Assembly: GCF_014876775.1 (NCBI RefSeq)
Contig: NZ_CP062310.1
Span: 496,001 to 560,000, forward strand
Direction of reading: 5' to 3'
DNA: 64,000 bases
Source of the DNA: Infirmifilum lucidum
GTDB taxonomy: Archaea > Thermoproteota > Thermoprotei > Thermofilales > Thermofilaceae
The notes beneath the pieces are model-generated. The model was not told where the DNA came from. It searched no databases and was given only the letters and a program-made list of their open reading frames with translations. Positions 42,581 through 50,196 of the stretch are shown piece after piece. Every line of letters begins with the position of its first letter. The stretch's first letter is position 1. Both the position numbers and the translations under genes were made by a program.

Positions 42581-42822
42581 GAAGATATATTACTCCCCTT
42601 CCTTTCTAGCTGCCTTCCGGGCGGGGCTCTTATCACAGCACGGGAGACTAGAAAGAGAGGGACTAGAAGAGTCTGTTATGCATTCTTCTATAGCGACGTC
42701 GTCATTTACATAAGCAGGGCTCCCAGGGTCAGGAGAGCGGGGATAACTCTTAACAAGGCAGCGACCGGCTGCCCAGTTCTAGAACATTTACTGGCTTTAG
42801 TCGAATTCCATCTCCACTACGG
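42581..42822. other. Gap between convergent genes, nothing recognised
   Basis: These 242 bases lie between the ends of the radical-SAM gene and the convergent MFS-DUF47 gene. I found no convincing reading frame, tRNA, strong hairpin or repeat. A small gatatatta box near 42583-42591 lies immediately after the radical-SAM stop. Confidence 0.4.
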
Positions 42823-44673
42823 CTACATCGCCTTAATCCTTTCCGGTGGGATTGCGGCATGCTTGTAAGCAATAATCCTTATTATGTCGGCGGCGTCCTG
42901 GAAATCGTCCGAGGACAGTTCTATCAAGTTTACAGCCTCCATAACGTTGAGCGCGGACATGAGGTCGACTTTCCCTTCCTCGACCAGCCTCTTAACCTCT
43001 TGTAAGACCTCAGACCTTAGCGCATCGACTCTCCTCTCGCCGGCGTCGATCTCCGTAGTTATGTTTACGGCGTAGGCTGGCGAGAGCCGGAGCATGTGCA
43101 GATTGTCTATCAGCTTCTTCGAGAGCCTCTCCGTCTCTTCGACCATCTCTACTATCACTGGCTCAAGCCTCCTAAGCTCTGATCCATACTTGACCCACAG
43201 CAGTCTCTCGTTACACTCTATCACAGCCCCGGCAACCCTATCGATCTCCTCTACTAGACGTTCAAAGTCCATCCTGCTCGAGACAGGCAGCAAACCGGAC
43301 CATATCCGCCACATGAGCTCCCTTTTTATTCTGTCCGCCTTCCTCTCGAGATCCTTTATCTTGGCCGCCTTAGTCTGAACCTCCTCGACCCTTCCCTCGA
43401 ATATGTCCTTGATGAGTTCTTTTTGGATAGACAGGATTTCGCCTATCGTCTCGAGGTGTTTAATCACCAAGTCGAAGAAGGGCCATGTTGGCCTTGTCTC
43501 CCTGAAGAACACAGAGTAGAATGCTGCTGTTACAGCTAGTAGCGTCCCGGTGTTTACAAATACTGACGAGTAGCTACCCTGGGACTGTTGTAGCATTAGG
43601 CTCCCAAGGATAGCTCCAGTCGCGTATCCGGAGTCCCTCGCAAGCCTATAGAAGCCTACCGCGATATCCCGCACAGCAGGGGGGCTCATATCCGAGATGG
43701 GCGCTGGAAGTACAGGGTAGTACATTGCGTAGCTTATCCCTAGGGCAAGCGCTACCAGGAGAATTTCGGGAAATGACCTGGTGCTGGGTAGCGCTATCAG
43801 CATGAAAGCCATGACCATGAGACCTAGTGTTGACACGAGCCTCCTTCCAGCCCTGTCAGAGTACGAAGACCAGAAGGGCATAGTTGCAGACCACACGACA
43901 AGCAGGAGTGACTGTGCATAGCCCGCGTAATAGACGTCGAGTCCCCTACTGAGAACATAGAGCGGCATCACACCCCACACTATGCTGTCGGCTACTTTGG
44001 ACATGTGTGCGGCTATGAGTGCAGAAAGAGTGCTCGGGTTCGTAACGATGATTCTGAGGGCACCCTTCGGCTTTGGAGCCGCAGAGAACCTCCTGCGGTC
44101 AGCCTCGGAGTAAGCCTTAGTTTCGAGAGACGAGAGAGCCACGAGCACGGCTAGGCCTGAGGACAGGGCTATATATACTAGTGTCTCGTAGGGCCCAAAA
44201 GCGTTCCACACCCAGCCGCCGACATAGGCCCCCAGCGCGTAGCCAAAGTAGCAGGCGCTCTCAATGTAACCGAACGTCAGCGAGGATCTCTCTAGGCCGA
44301 GGATGTCTCCTATAGCTATCGCCGACGTTGCGAAAACTATGCCCTCCCCCACGCCGACGAGGACGTTCCCCAAGACAAAATTCAGTGGGGGCTTGAGCAG
44401 GAGTATCACCAACGTGCCTGAGAAATATGCCAGAGTACCTGCTATTAGAGATGCCCTCCTGCCGCTCCTGTGCGAGATAAAGCCGGCGGCCAGGTCGAAT
44501 GTTGCCTTGAAGACGCCGAAAGAAAGTATTGGAAGCAGTGCCGGCAGGCTACCCAAGGCTTCGCGCGTGGCAACAGTGAGTATTGTACGCTGGACTCCTG
44601 TGGCGCTACCAACGAGCACTTCCACAGTGAGTATTAGCACGAGGGCGAGGGTCTCCTTGCGCAAGAACAGCAC
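42823..44673 (-). CDS. Major facilitator superfamily transporter fused to DUF47/PhoU-like domain
   Basis: The 616-residue protein has two parts. Residues 1 to about 400 form an MFS transporter with 12 hydrophobic helices and the loop GFISHRSGRRASLIAGTL (the A-loop) and a second copy SYSDRAGRRLVSTLG. Residues about 405-616 are helical and soluble, with AKIKDLERKADRIKRELM and SSDDFQDAADIIRIIAYKH, matching the DUF47/PhoU-divergent family that regulates phosphate (Pit) transport. The fusion suggests a phosphate or metal transporter with a built-in regulator; this is inference. The GTG start is 28 bases after a strong TATA box. Confidence 0.82.
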   Translation of the reverse strand: MLFLRKETLALVLILTVEVLVGSATGVQRTILTVATREALGSLPALLPILSFGVFKATFDLAAGFISHRSGRRASLIAGTLAYFSGTLVILLLKPPLNFVLGNVLVGVGEGIVFATSAIAIGDILGLERSSLTFGYIESACYFGYALGAYVGGWVWNAFGPYETLVYIALSSGLAVLVALSSLETKAYSEADRRRFSAAPKPKGALRIIVTNPSTLSALIAAHMSKVADSIVWGVMPLYVLSRGLDVYYAGYAQSLLLVVWSATMPFWSSYSDRAGRRLVSTLGLMVMAFMLIALPSTRSFPEILLVALALGISYAMYYPVLPAPISDMSPPAVRDIAVGFYRLARDSGYATGAILGSLMLQQSQGSYSSVFVNTGTLLAVTAAFYSVFFRETRPTWPFFDLVIKHLETIGEILSIQKELIKDIFEGRVEEVQTKAAKIKDLERKADRIKRELMWRIWSGLLPVSSRMDFERLVEEIDRVAGAVIECNERLLWVKYGSELRRLEPVIVEMVEETERLSKKLIDNLHMLRLSPAYAVNITTEIDAGERRVDALRSEVLQEVKRLVEEGKVDLMSALNVMEAVNLIELSSDDFQDAADIIRIIAYKHAAIPPERIKAM

Positions 44674-44694
44674 CTAGTCTTACTCCTAGAGGGA

Positions 44695-44707
44695 ACTATA
44701 TAAAATT
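44695..44707 (-). promoter_or_regulatory. TATA box for MFS-DUF47 gene
   Basis: On the minus strand it reads aattttatatagt, centred 28 bases before the GTG at 44673, consistent with a leaderless mRNA. Confidence 0.55.
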
Positions 44708-44805
44708 ATTTTTATTTAGGTTCTATATAGCTATTTATTTTGGGCCACAGATATATACGGGGGAACTTTTTTAACTCGGAAAAAGCTGGATAAACCGGTG
44801 GAATA

Positions 44806-45870
44806 GTGGCTGTCCAGGAGAGGCTTGATGTGCAACGCTACCTCAGGGCAGGATACAGGCTCGTCGGGAAGCATAGCGCAGTCGCGATATGTAGGTGGAC
44901 GAGGGCGGCCTTAAGGGGCGAGCGCCTCTGCTATAAAAGCTGGTACGGCATCCAGAGCCATAGGTGCGTGCAGATGACGCCTGTCCTAAATTTCTGCGAC
45001 TTCTCCTGTAGGTTCTGCTGGAGGATGCACCAGCCCGGCAGGTTTAAGATCCCTGTCGGCTGGCGTTGGGACGGGCCGGACGAGATCATAGACGGCTCCA
45101 TAATTGCCCAGAGGCTCCTGTTAGTAGGCTTCAAGGGCAATCCCCAGGTATCTCGCGAGCGCTTCCTGGAAGCGATGTTTCCAAGGCACTTTACTATGAG
45201 CCTAGACGGCGAGCCAACGCTATACCCCTTGCTCCCCGAGCTCATCAAGAGGGTCAAGGAGAGGAACATGACAGCATTCCTAGTCACAAATGGCTCCATA
45301 CCCGTTAGGCTGGAACAGCTCGTCAAGAAGGACGCCCAACCCACGAACCTTTACGTCAGCGTTTATGGCCCCAGCGAGGAGGTTTTCAACTACACGGCTG
45401 ACCCCAGAGTCCCGCGGGCTTGGGAGATGGTTCAGCGTAGCCTAGAGCTACTGGATAAGTTCAACGAGAGCAGGACTGTCATAAGGTTCACGATGGTTAA
45501 AGGGCTGAATATGGTCGACCCAGAGGGGTACGCTTCCCTCGTCAAGCTCGGGAACCCCATGTTCGTCGAGCTGAAGGGCTACACGTGGGTTGGCGAGAGC
45601 CAGAAGAGACTACCGATCACAGCCATGCCGACGCAAGAAGAGATCCTCAAATTCGCGGGAGAAATCTCGAAGCTGACGGGCTACCAGGTTAAGCTAACCG
45701 ACGAGAAGAGCCGAGTAGTCCTACTCGTCAGGGACGAAGACGCTTGGGAGAGGAACCTCAAGATGAGAGAGGAGTGGTTCAAGACCGTTGAAAAGCTCGA
45801 CGAGCAGTGGAAGAAGAAAGTCCAGGACTTCGCGATGGAGGAACACGGCTACAGGATGCTAGTCTATTAA
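44806..45870 (+). CDS. taw1: 4-demethylwyosine synthase (Taw1/TYW1 homologue)
   Basis: The 354-residue radical SAM enzyme has Cys64-x3-Cys68-x2-Cys71 (CDFSCRFCW) and upstream cysteines at 29, 42 and 54 that bind the second Fe-S cluster. MSLDGEPTLYP is the SAM-binding GGEP-like motif. It condenses pyruvate carbons onto methylguanosine-37 of tRNA-Phe to start wyosine synthesis. The length matches archaeal Taw1 without the flavodoxin domain of eukaryotic TYW1. GTG start with GGTGG a few bases upstream. Confidence 0.92.
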   Translation: MAVQERLDVQRYLRAGYRLVGKHSAVAICRWTRAALRGERLCYKSWYGIQSHRCVQMTPVLNFCDFSCRFCWRMHQPGRFKIPVGWRWDGPDEIIDGSIIAQRLLLVGFKGNPQVSRERFLEAMFPRHFTMSLDGEPTLYPLLPELIKRVKERNMTAFLVTNGSIPVRLEQLVKKDAQPTNLYVSVYGPSEEVFNYTADPRVPRAWEMVQRSLELLDKFNESRTVIRFTMVKGLNMVDPEGYASLVKLGNPMFVELKGYTWVGESQKRLPITAMPTQEEILKFAGEISKLTGYQVKLTDEKSRVVLLVRDEDAWERNLKMREEWFKTVEKLDEQWKKKVQDFAMEEHGYRMLVY

Positions 45871-46194
45871 TCTACCCTAGCGATCCCCACTTTCAGCGGA
45901 GCCTCAAGACCATAGCAGGAGGGCCTGCAGTCTGGCAGTGGCCCTGGCAAACCGGGTACTGAAAGGAGTCCGGTGTCGACACGGTTGTCGATAGCAAGGC
46001 CGGAACCTTGGAATAGGTGCTGCGATATGATCTCGCTAGTATGCCTAGGAGGGGGAGAAGTGGGGAAGAGGGGCGCCGGCCGCCCTGGGCCCGTAGCCCC
46101 TGCACGTGGCGTTGAAGACGGACGGTACCGGCAGTGACGAAGGCTCTGCCCAGAGGCAGCCAGAAAAGAGGAAACTATGCCGAGCAAGAGTATT
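45871..46194. ncRNA. Noncoding, GC-rich, hairpin-forming stretch (candidate RNA, strand unclear)
   Basis: No convincing protein is encoded in these 324 bases between taw1 and htpX. Several local hairpins can be drawn: AAGG-CCGGAA-CCTT near 45995, GGGCG-CCGGC-CGCCC near 46070, and TGCC-CAGA-GGCA flanked by GGC/GCC near 46142-46162. The size is that of archaeal SRP or RNase P RNA, but I could not find the GGAA/AGCAG motif of SRP domain IV, the Alu motif, or the GGAAAGTC and ACAGAA motifs of RNase P in a sensible order. It is left as an unidentified structured region. Confidence 0.35.
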
Positions 46195-46236
46195 GTTTTT
46201 AAGCCCCTGTATAACAGAAGTCTCTGGTGGTAGAGC

Positions 46237-47196
46237 TTGGCGCTCGAGGATCTTAAGCTCTCAATGATACTGACTCTAGCCTTCATCTTCGGGTTAACGA
46301 CTCTAGCTTTCGTGTTCCTGCTTGACGCCCTAGGCCTAGCCTCGCCCCTTGTTGCACTCATTCTGGCACTAATATTTAACGTCGGGCAGTGGCTTGTCTC
46401 GCCTTACCTCGTTGAGTTCTTCTACCACGTCAGGGAGCTACCGTACCACGAGGCGCCTCACGTCCACCAAGCACTGGAAGAGGTCGTGTCCAAAAGCGGC
46501 TTGCGCGAGAAGCCCAAGCTAATGATCGCAGAAGTCCCATACCCTAACGCCTTTGCCTACGGGTCTCCGCTGACGGGCAACAGGGTTGCCGTGACCCGCG
46601 GGCTCCTAGAGGCCTTGAACAAAGACGAGATAGCGGGCGTACTGGGGCACGAGGTCGGGCACATTGTCCACAGAGACGTTCAGGTAATGACTCTCGTGTC
46701 TGTCTTGCCGGCATTCTTTTACATCCTTGGCAGGATGTTCCTCTACTCCAAAGATGGTGGGGATAGAGACAGGAGCGGCGCTATCGCGCTGGGCTTCCTG
46801 AGCCTGTTGATATATTTCATCCTCAGCCTGGCGAACCTCCACCTAAGCAGGATACGGGAGTACTACGCAGACTACCACAGCGTGAAGACGGCACCGTCGC
46901 CGCGCGCCGGGGCTGCTCGGCTCATGTCCGCGCTGGCCAAGATCGTGAACTACACCGGGAGGCTGAAGGCGGAAGGCGCTGAAGTTCGCGTCGCGGGATT
47001 CAAGGAGCTCTTCATCGCTGACCCAGACAGCGCCGTGGAGGACATGGAGGCGCTAGAGGGCTACCGGCTTGCCAAGAAGATTGCTGAGGGGAAGGTGACC
47101 CTTGCCGACAGAATACTGGAACTGTTCTCCACTCACCCGAACATCGTAGAGAGGTTGAGGAGATTAGAGGAGCTTGGGCGCTACGAGAAACTTTAA
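46237..47196 (+). CDS. htpX: Membrane zinc metalloprotease HtpX
   Basis: The 319-residue membrane protein has two N-terminal hydrophobic helices, the zinc motif GHEVGH (His138, Glu139, His142), and the downstream glutamate ligand in REYYADYHSV, as in HtpX/M48B. It degrades misfolded membrane proteins on the cytoplasmic side. The TTG start is preceded by GGTGG and follows a tttttaagc TATA-like box (46195-46203) by about 35 bases. Confidence 0.92.
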   Translation: MALEDLKLSMILTLAFIFGLTTLAFVFLLDALGLASPLVALILALIFNVGQWLVSPYLVEFFYHVRELPYHEAPHVHQALEEVVSKSGLREKPKLMIAEVPYPNAFAYGSPLTGNRVAVTRGLLEALNKDEIAGVLGHEVGHIVHRDVQVMTLVSVLPAFFYILGRMFLYSKDGGDRDRSGAIALGFLSLLIYFILSLANLHLSRIREYYADYHSVKTAPSPRAGAARLMSALAKIVNYTGRLKAEGAEVRVAGFKELFIADPDSAVEDMEALEGYRLAKKIAEGKVTLADRILELFSTHPNIVERLRRLEELGRYEKL

Positions 47197-47222
47197 ACTT
47201 ATCCCTTTTTCCTCCTAGTCTT

Positions 47223-47951
47223 GTGGAGGATATAGCAGAAGCTTTACGCGAGTCTATTAAACGGAGAGAGACTGTAATTCTTGTCGGAGAGTGTGAAATA
47301 GAGTATAAGGGTAGGGCTTCTTCAAAGCTTGGACGCGGTGAAAGGATAGTCATTATAAAGAGGGATGGCTCCCTCTTGGTTCACAGGCCTACAGGCGTTA
47401 ACCCTGTAAACTATCAGCCTGAAAGCAGTCTAGTAAACGTCTACTCCGAGGAAGATAGGCTCGTTATAAGATCTCTAAGGCCCAGGCCCGGAGAAGAACT
47501 GACTATAAAGGTGTACCGGATCTTGGGGCTACACACGTACAGAATTGAGGACAATGCACAGTTCGAGATGTGGGGCGACGAGGAGGATATTAAGAAGGCG
47601 ATAATGGTTAACCCGAAGGAACTCCTGGGCGAGGACTTGAATCCACTAGAGGAGGAAATGCGCATTAGTACAGCTGGGTATGCCGACTTAATATTAGTAG
47701 ATAGTAGTGGGAATTACGTTGTAGTGGAGGTTAAGAGGGAGACTGCAAGCGTGGACGCAGTCTATCAGCTCAAAAGGTATGTCGATAGGCTACGGAGGGA
47801 GATCAATCCCAGAGTACGGGGCATTCTTGTAGCCCAGGGCATAACTAGGTCTGCTGCAGTAGCATTGGAGAAGGAGGGCTTGGAGTTTAGACGTATTAAC
47901 ATGAGGAAGGTCTACGAAGTTTTAAAAGGAGGGCTTACTGGCTTTCTTTGA
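47223..47951 (+). CDS. nucS: Endonuclease NucS/EndoMS
   Basis: The 242-residue protein has an N-terminal beta-rich DNA-binding domain (about 1-115) and a C-terminal RecB-like nuclease with Asp155 (AGYADLILVD), Glu169-x-Lys171 (VVVEVKRE), and Gln182 (YQLKRYV). NucS cuts mismatched or branched DNA and interacts with PCNA in archaea. The protein ends in LKGGLTGFL; a PCNA-box-like tail is possible but not a clear match. GTG start about 28 bases after a ctttaaact box; it overlaps the Cas4-like gene at its 3' end by 17 bases. Confidence 0.92.
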   Translation: MEDIAEALRESIKRRETVILVGECEIEYKGRASSKLGRGERIVIIKRDGSLLVHRPTGVNPVNYQPESSLVNVYSEEDRLVIRSLRPRPGEELTIKVYRILGLHTYRIEDNAQFEMWGDEEDIKKAIMVNPKELLGEDLNPLEEEMRISTAGYADLILVDSSGNYVVVEVKRETASVDAVYQLKRYVDRLRREINPRVRGILVAQGITRSAAVALEKEGLEFRRINMRKVYEVLKGGLTGFL

Positions 47952-48564
47952 TGGCAGGGCACGAGTCGCGGAACTCACAGTAGTCACAGAGCCACCCTTT
48001 CTCTGGATTCGGTGGAGTACCCTGTTTTAGAGAGCCGCTCAGCCTTATTGCACGCTCTAGGAGACGCTTTATCCTGTCCTCGTCTCTCGACACCGGGAAG
48101 GCTCTCACTTGCCCAGTCGTTTTGGAGACGTAGACAATGAAACCCCTTGCGCGATCTGCGAGCCAGAAATATAACTGCATTTGGTCGACGTGGTGGTCTC
48201 TGGGCTCCTTGGGTATCGAACTTGCTGTTTTAAATTCAAAAATAGTTTCACCGGCTATCCTGTCCACTCTCCCCCTAATCTTCACGCCCTGAAATTCTTT
48301 CTCGAAGCTCTTCTCGCCCTCCCCGAGCGGGAACTGGCTGTTTATGAGGAAGTGGACGTCGTCGCCGAGGAGGAGTATGACCACTTTCTCGTCTGGTAGT
48401 GGGCCGCCCATGGCGCGAATATACCAAGACCTCCTAAGGCATCCTGTGAGCTCAGTTACATAAATTACGTCTGGGGGTGCAGTCCACGGGCCCCTGTCCT
48501 TCTCGTATGCCGTGCGGAGAGACCTGTAGACTATCCTCTCGACGTCTTGAGCCGTGAGGGACAT
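47935..48564 (-). CDS. Cas4-like RecB-family nuclease with Fe-S cluster
   Basis: The 209-residue protein has the Cas4/AddB-type layout: Cys42 (LTGCLRRSW) and three C-terminal cysteines Cys193, Cys196 and Cys202 (WLCDYCEFRDSC) for a 4Fe-4S cluster. Between them is the RecB nuclease core His71, Asp101 (GRVDRI), Glu110-x-Lys112 (IFEFKTA) and Gln130. Such proteins are 5'-3' exonucleases. No CRISPR array or other cas gene is in the window, so this is likely a stand-alone Cas4-like repair nuclease. It converges with nucS. Confidence 0.82.
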   Translation of the reverse strand: MSLTAQDVERIVYRSLRTAYEKDRGPWTAPPDVIYVTELTGCLRRSWYIRAMGGPLPDEKVVILLLGDDVHFLINSQFPLGEGEKSFEKEFQGVKIRGRVDRIAGETIFEFKTASSIPKEPRDHHVDQMQLYFWLADRARGFIVYVSKTTGQVRAFPVSRDEDRIKRLLERAIRLSGSLKQGTPPNPEKGWLCDYCEFRDSCPAIKESQ

Positions 48565-48628
48565 ATCCTGCTAATTCTTGCACGTTACTGTAATAAAAAA
48601 GGTGTTGGCAGGTAATATGGGGGTTTAA

Positions 48629-49321
48629 TTGCCTCTAGCTTACACTATTTTTGACGTGAGGGAGAATATCTTGGCAGAAGAAGTTTTCGAGAGGCTTAGT
48701 GGCTTCTACTTAATGAAGGGCAATTTGGAGATCCTGGGGCGCAGTTACGCCTTGGGGGTTAGGATAACCGACCTTGAGAGCTCTGGGAGATGCGTCAGTG
48801 GGACATACGAGGAGGCTACCCCTTACACGCTTACCACAAACGAGGAGACGATAAGGGTTCCGAGGCTCTTGCGGGTAGCCTTCCACTTCGTGTGGGTTAA
48901 GCGCGGGATATTTCTGCTCGTGGCTTCCGGCAAGAAGAGAAGTCTTAGAGTCTCCTCTACGCTCTCTGAGGCCATTTTCGGCAAGCCGGACATGATATCG
49001 CCTGTTTACATCCCTCCCCAGAGGCTCCGCGAGTTATATAGCGAAAACGCCGAGCCAAGGCAGGTCGTCTTCACTGGTTTACGGGAGGTTGCAGGAGTAG
49101 ACACTGTCGTCCTCTACGGAAAACCTCTCTCGCAGAGCTCGCTACTTAGGAGGTACATGCAAGTAGGGCAGGAGAGGTATGCCGTCTATCGGAATGAGAA
49201 GGGGCTCTTCGGGGTCTCAGCAGGCGGCCTCGTCATCGCCTTTTCGAGGATCGACGACGAAGAGTTTAGAAATTATATTGTTGAGAAGATACTGCCAGTA
49301 GTCGAGCCTGTGCCAGTGTAG
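48629..49321 (+). CDS. Protein of unknown function
   Basis: A 230-residue protein that I do not recognise. It is predicted to be mixed alpha/beta, with no membrane segment, no cysteine cluster and no nucleotide-binding loop. One stretch, FHFVWVKRGIFLLVASGKKR, looks like paired strands. The TTG start follows GGGGG and lies about 30 bases after the AT-run at 48590-48600 that also precedes the divergent Cas4-like gene, so the two share a promoter region and may be co-regulated. Confidence 0.6.
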   Translation: MPLAYTIFDVRENILAEEVFERLSGFYLMKGNLEILGRSYALGVRITDLESSGRCVSGTYEEATPYTLTTNEETIRVPRLLRVAFHFVWVKRGIFLLVASGKKRSLRVSSTLSEAIFGKPDMISPVYIPPQRLRELYSENAEPRQVVFTGLREVAGVDTVVLYGKPLSQSSLLRRYMQVGQERYAVYRNEKGLFGVSAGGLVIAFSRIDDEEFRNYIVEKILPVVEPVPV

Positions 49322-49347
49322 CCTTTTCAGGAGAGGGGCAAGCTAAG

Positions 49348-50196
49348 CTACTTGAACCTCTTGAGCGCTCTTGACAGGTCAACGGGCTTCGGGGTTCTCC
49401 GGGCAGGCGGGGGGTTCATGGCGTGGCTGAACGCCTCCTCGAACGTGGGTGCCTGGGTTTTGTAGAAGATGCCTATAGGTATTCTGCCGTCCTGGAGCAT
49501 GGCAAGCCTGAGCGCACTCTCCAGATCTGAGGGGTCGTGCCCGGCTTCCTCGAGTTTATACACTTTTTCGCGTAGCATCTGGTAAGTGTTAAAGAAAGTT
49601 ACGCACGGCTGTAGGACGTCTATAAAGGCAAAGCCCTTGTGCTGTATGCCGGCCTTTATCAGCTCCTTCAGGTGCTCTACGTCCCCGCTGAAGCCCCTGG
49701 CTACAAACGTCGCCCCGCTGGCGAGGGCTAGTAATACAGGGTTCAGCGGTTGCTCGGGGTTGCCGAAGGGGGTTGACTTTGTCTTTACGCCTCTAGGCGT
49801 TGTAGGGGTAACCTGGCCTGTAGTCAGGCCGAAGACCATGTTGTTGTGAACTATAAATGTCAGGTCTACGTTCCGCCTAGCCGCGTGCGGCAGGTGTCCC
49901 AAGCCTATAGCGTACGCATCTCCGTCACCCGCGTGCCCTATCACAGTTAATTCTGGGTTTGCGAGCTTTATCCCCGTGGCGAGCGGGAGAACTCTACCGT
50001 GTATGGTGTGGAAGGCGTTCGTACGCATGTAGTCGCTCATGCGGCCGTGGCAGCCTATCCCAGTCACGATCACCACCTCCTCCGGCTTTAGTTTCAGCTC
50101 TGCCAGGGCCTTCCTCAGAGCGAGTAGTATCCCGAAGTTGCCGCACCCAGGGCACCAGACAGGCCTCCTACCGGTATCATAGACCTCTATACTCAC
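49348..50196 (-). CDS. korB: 2-oxoacid:ferredoxin oxidoreductase, beta subunit
   Basis: The 282-residue TPP-binding subunit starts with RRPVWCPGCGNFG (the conserved CPGCG motif) and has the thiamine-diphosphate-binding GHAGDGDAYAIG and MVFGLTTGQ. It forms the active site with the alpha subunit, decarboxylating 2-oxoacids to acyl-CoA and reduced ferredoxin. The start overlaps the stop of the alpha gene (GTGA). The exact substrate class (2-oxoglutarate, pyruvate or branched-chain) cannot be told from sequence alone; the symbol is generic. Confidence 0.9.
   Translation of the reverse strand: MSIEVYDTGRRPVWCPGCGNFGILLALRKALAELKLKPEEVVIVTGIGCHGRMSDYMRTNAFHTIHGRVLPLATGIKLANPELTVIGHAGDGDAYAIGLGHLPHAARRNVDLTFIVHNNMVFGLTTGQVTPTTPRGVKTKSTPFGNPEQPLNPVLLALASGATFVARGFSGDVEHLKELIKAGIQHKGFAFIDVLQPCVTFFNTYQMLREKVYKLEEAGHDPSDLESALRLAMLQDGRIPIGIFYKTQAPTFEEAFSHAMNPPPARRTPKPVDLSRALKRFK

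Noticed and set aside
42581-42822. Decayed gene in the gap between the radical-SAM gene and the MFS gene
   Set aside because: No stretch of readable protein or recognisable motif was found in any frame.
45871-46194. SRP or RNase P RNA
   Set aside because: Length suited, but no GGAA/AGCAG domain IV motif, Alu motif, or paired CR-I and CR-V motifs could be placed.
45867-46361. A 164-codon frame on the minus strand between taw1 and htpX
   Set aside because: Its composition is Arg/Pro/Ser-rich with no domain, it overlaps the htpX start and promoter, and it has no start signal. It is treated as noise over the candidate RNA.
47935-48564. CRISPR-associated Cas4
   Set aside because: No repeat-spacer array and no other cas gene in the window; a stand-alone Cas4-like nuclease is the safer call.
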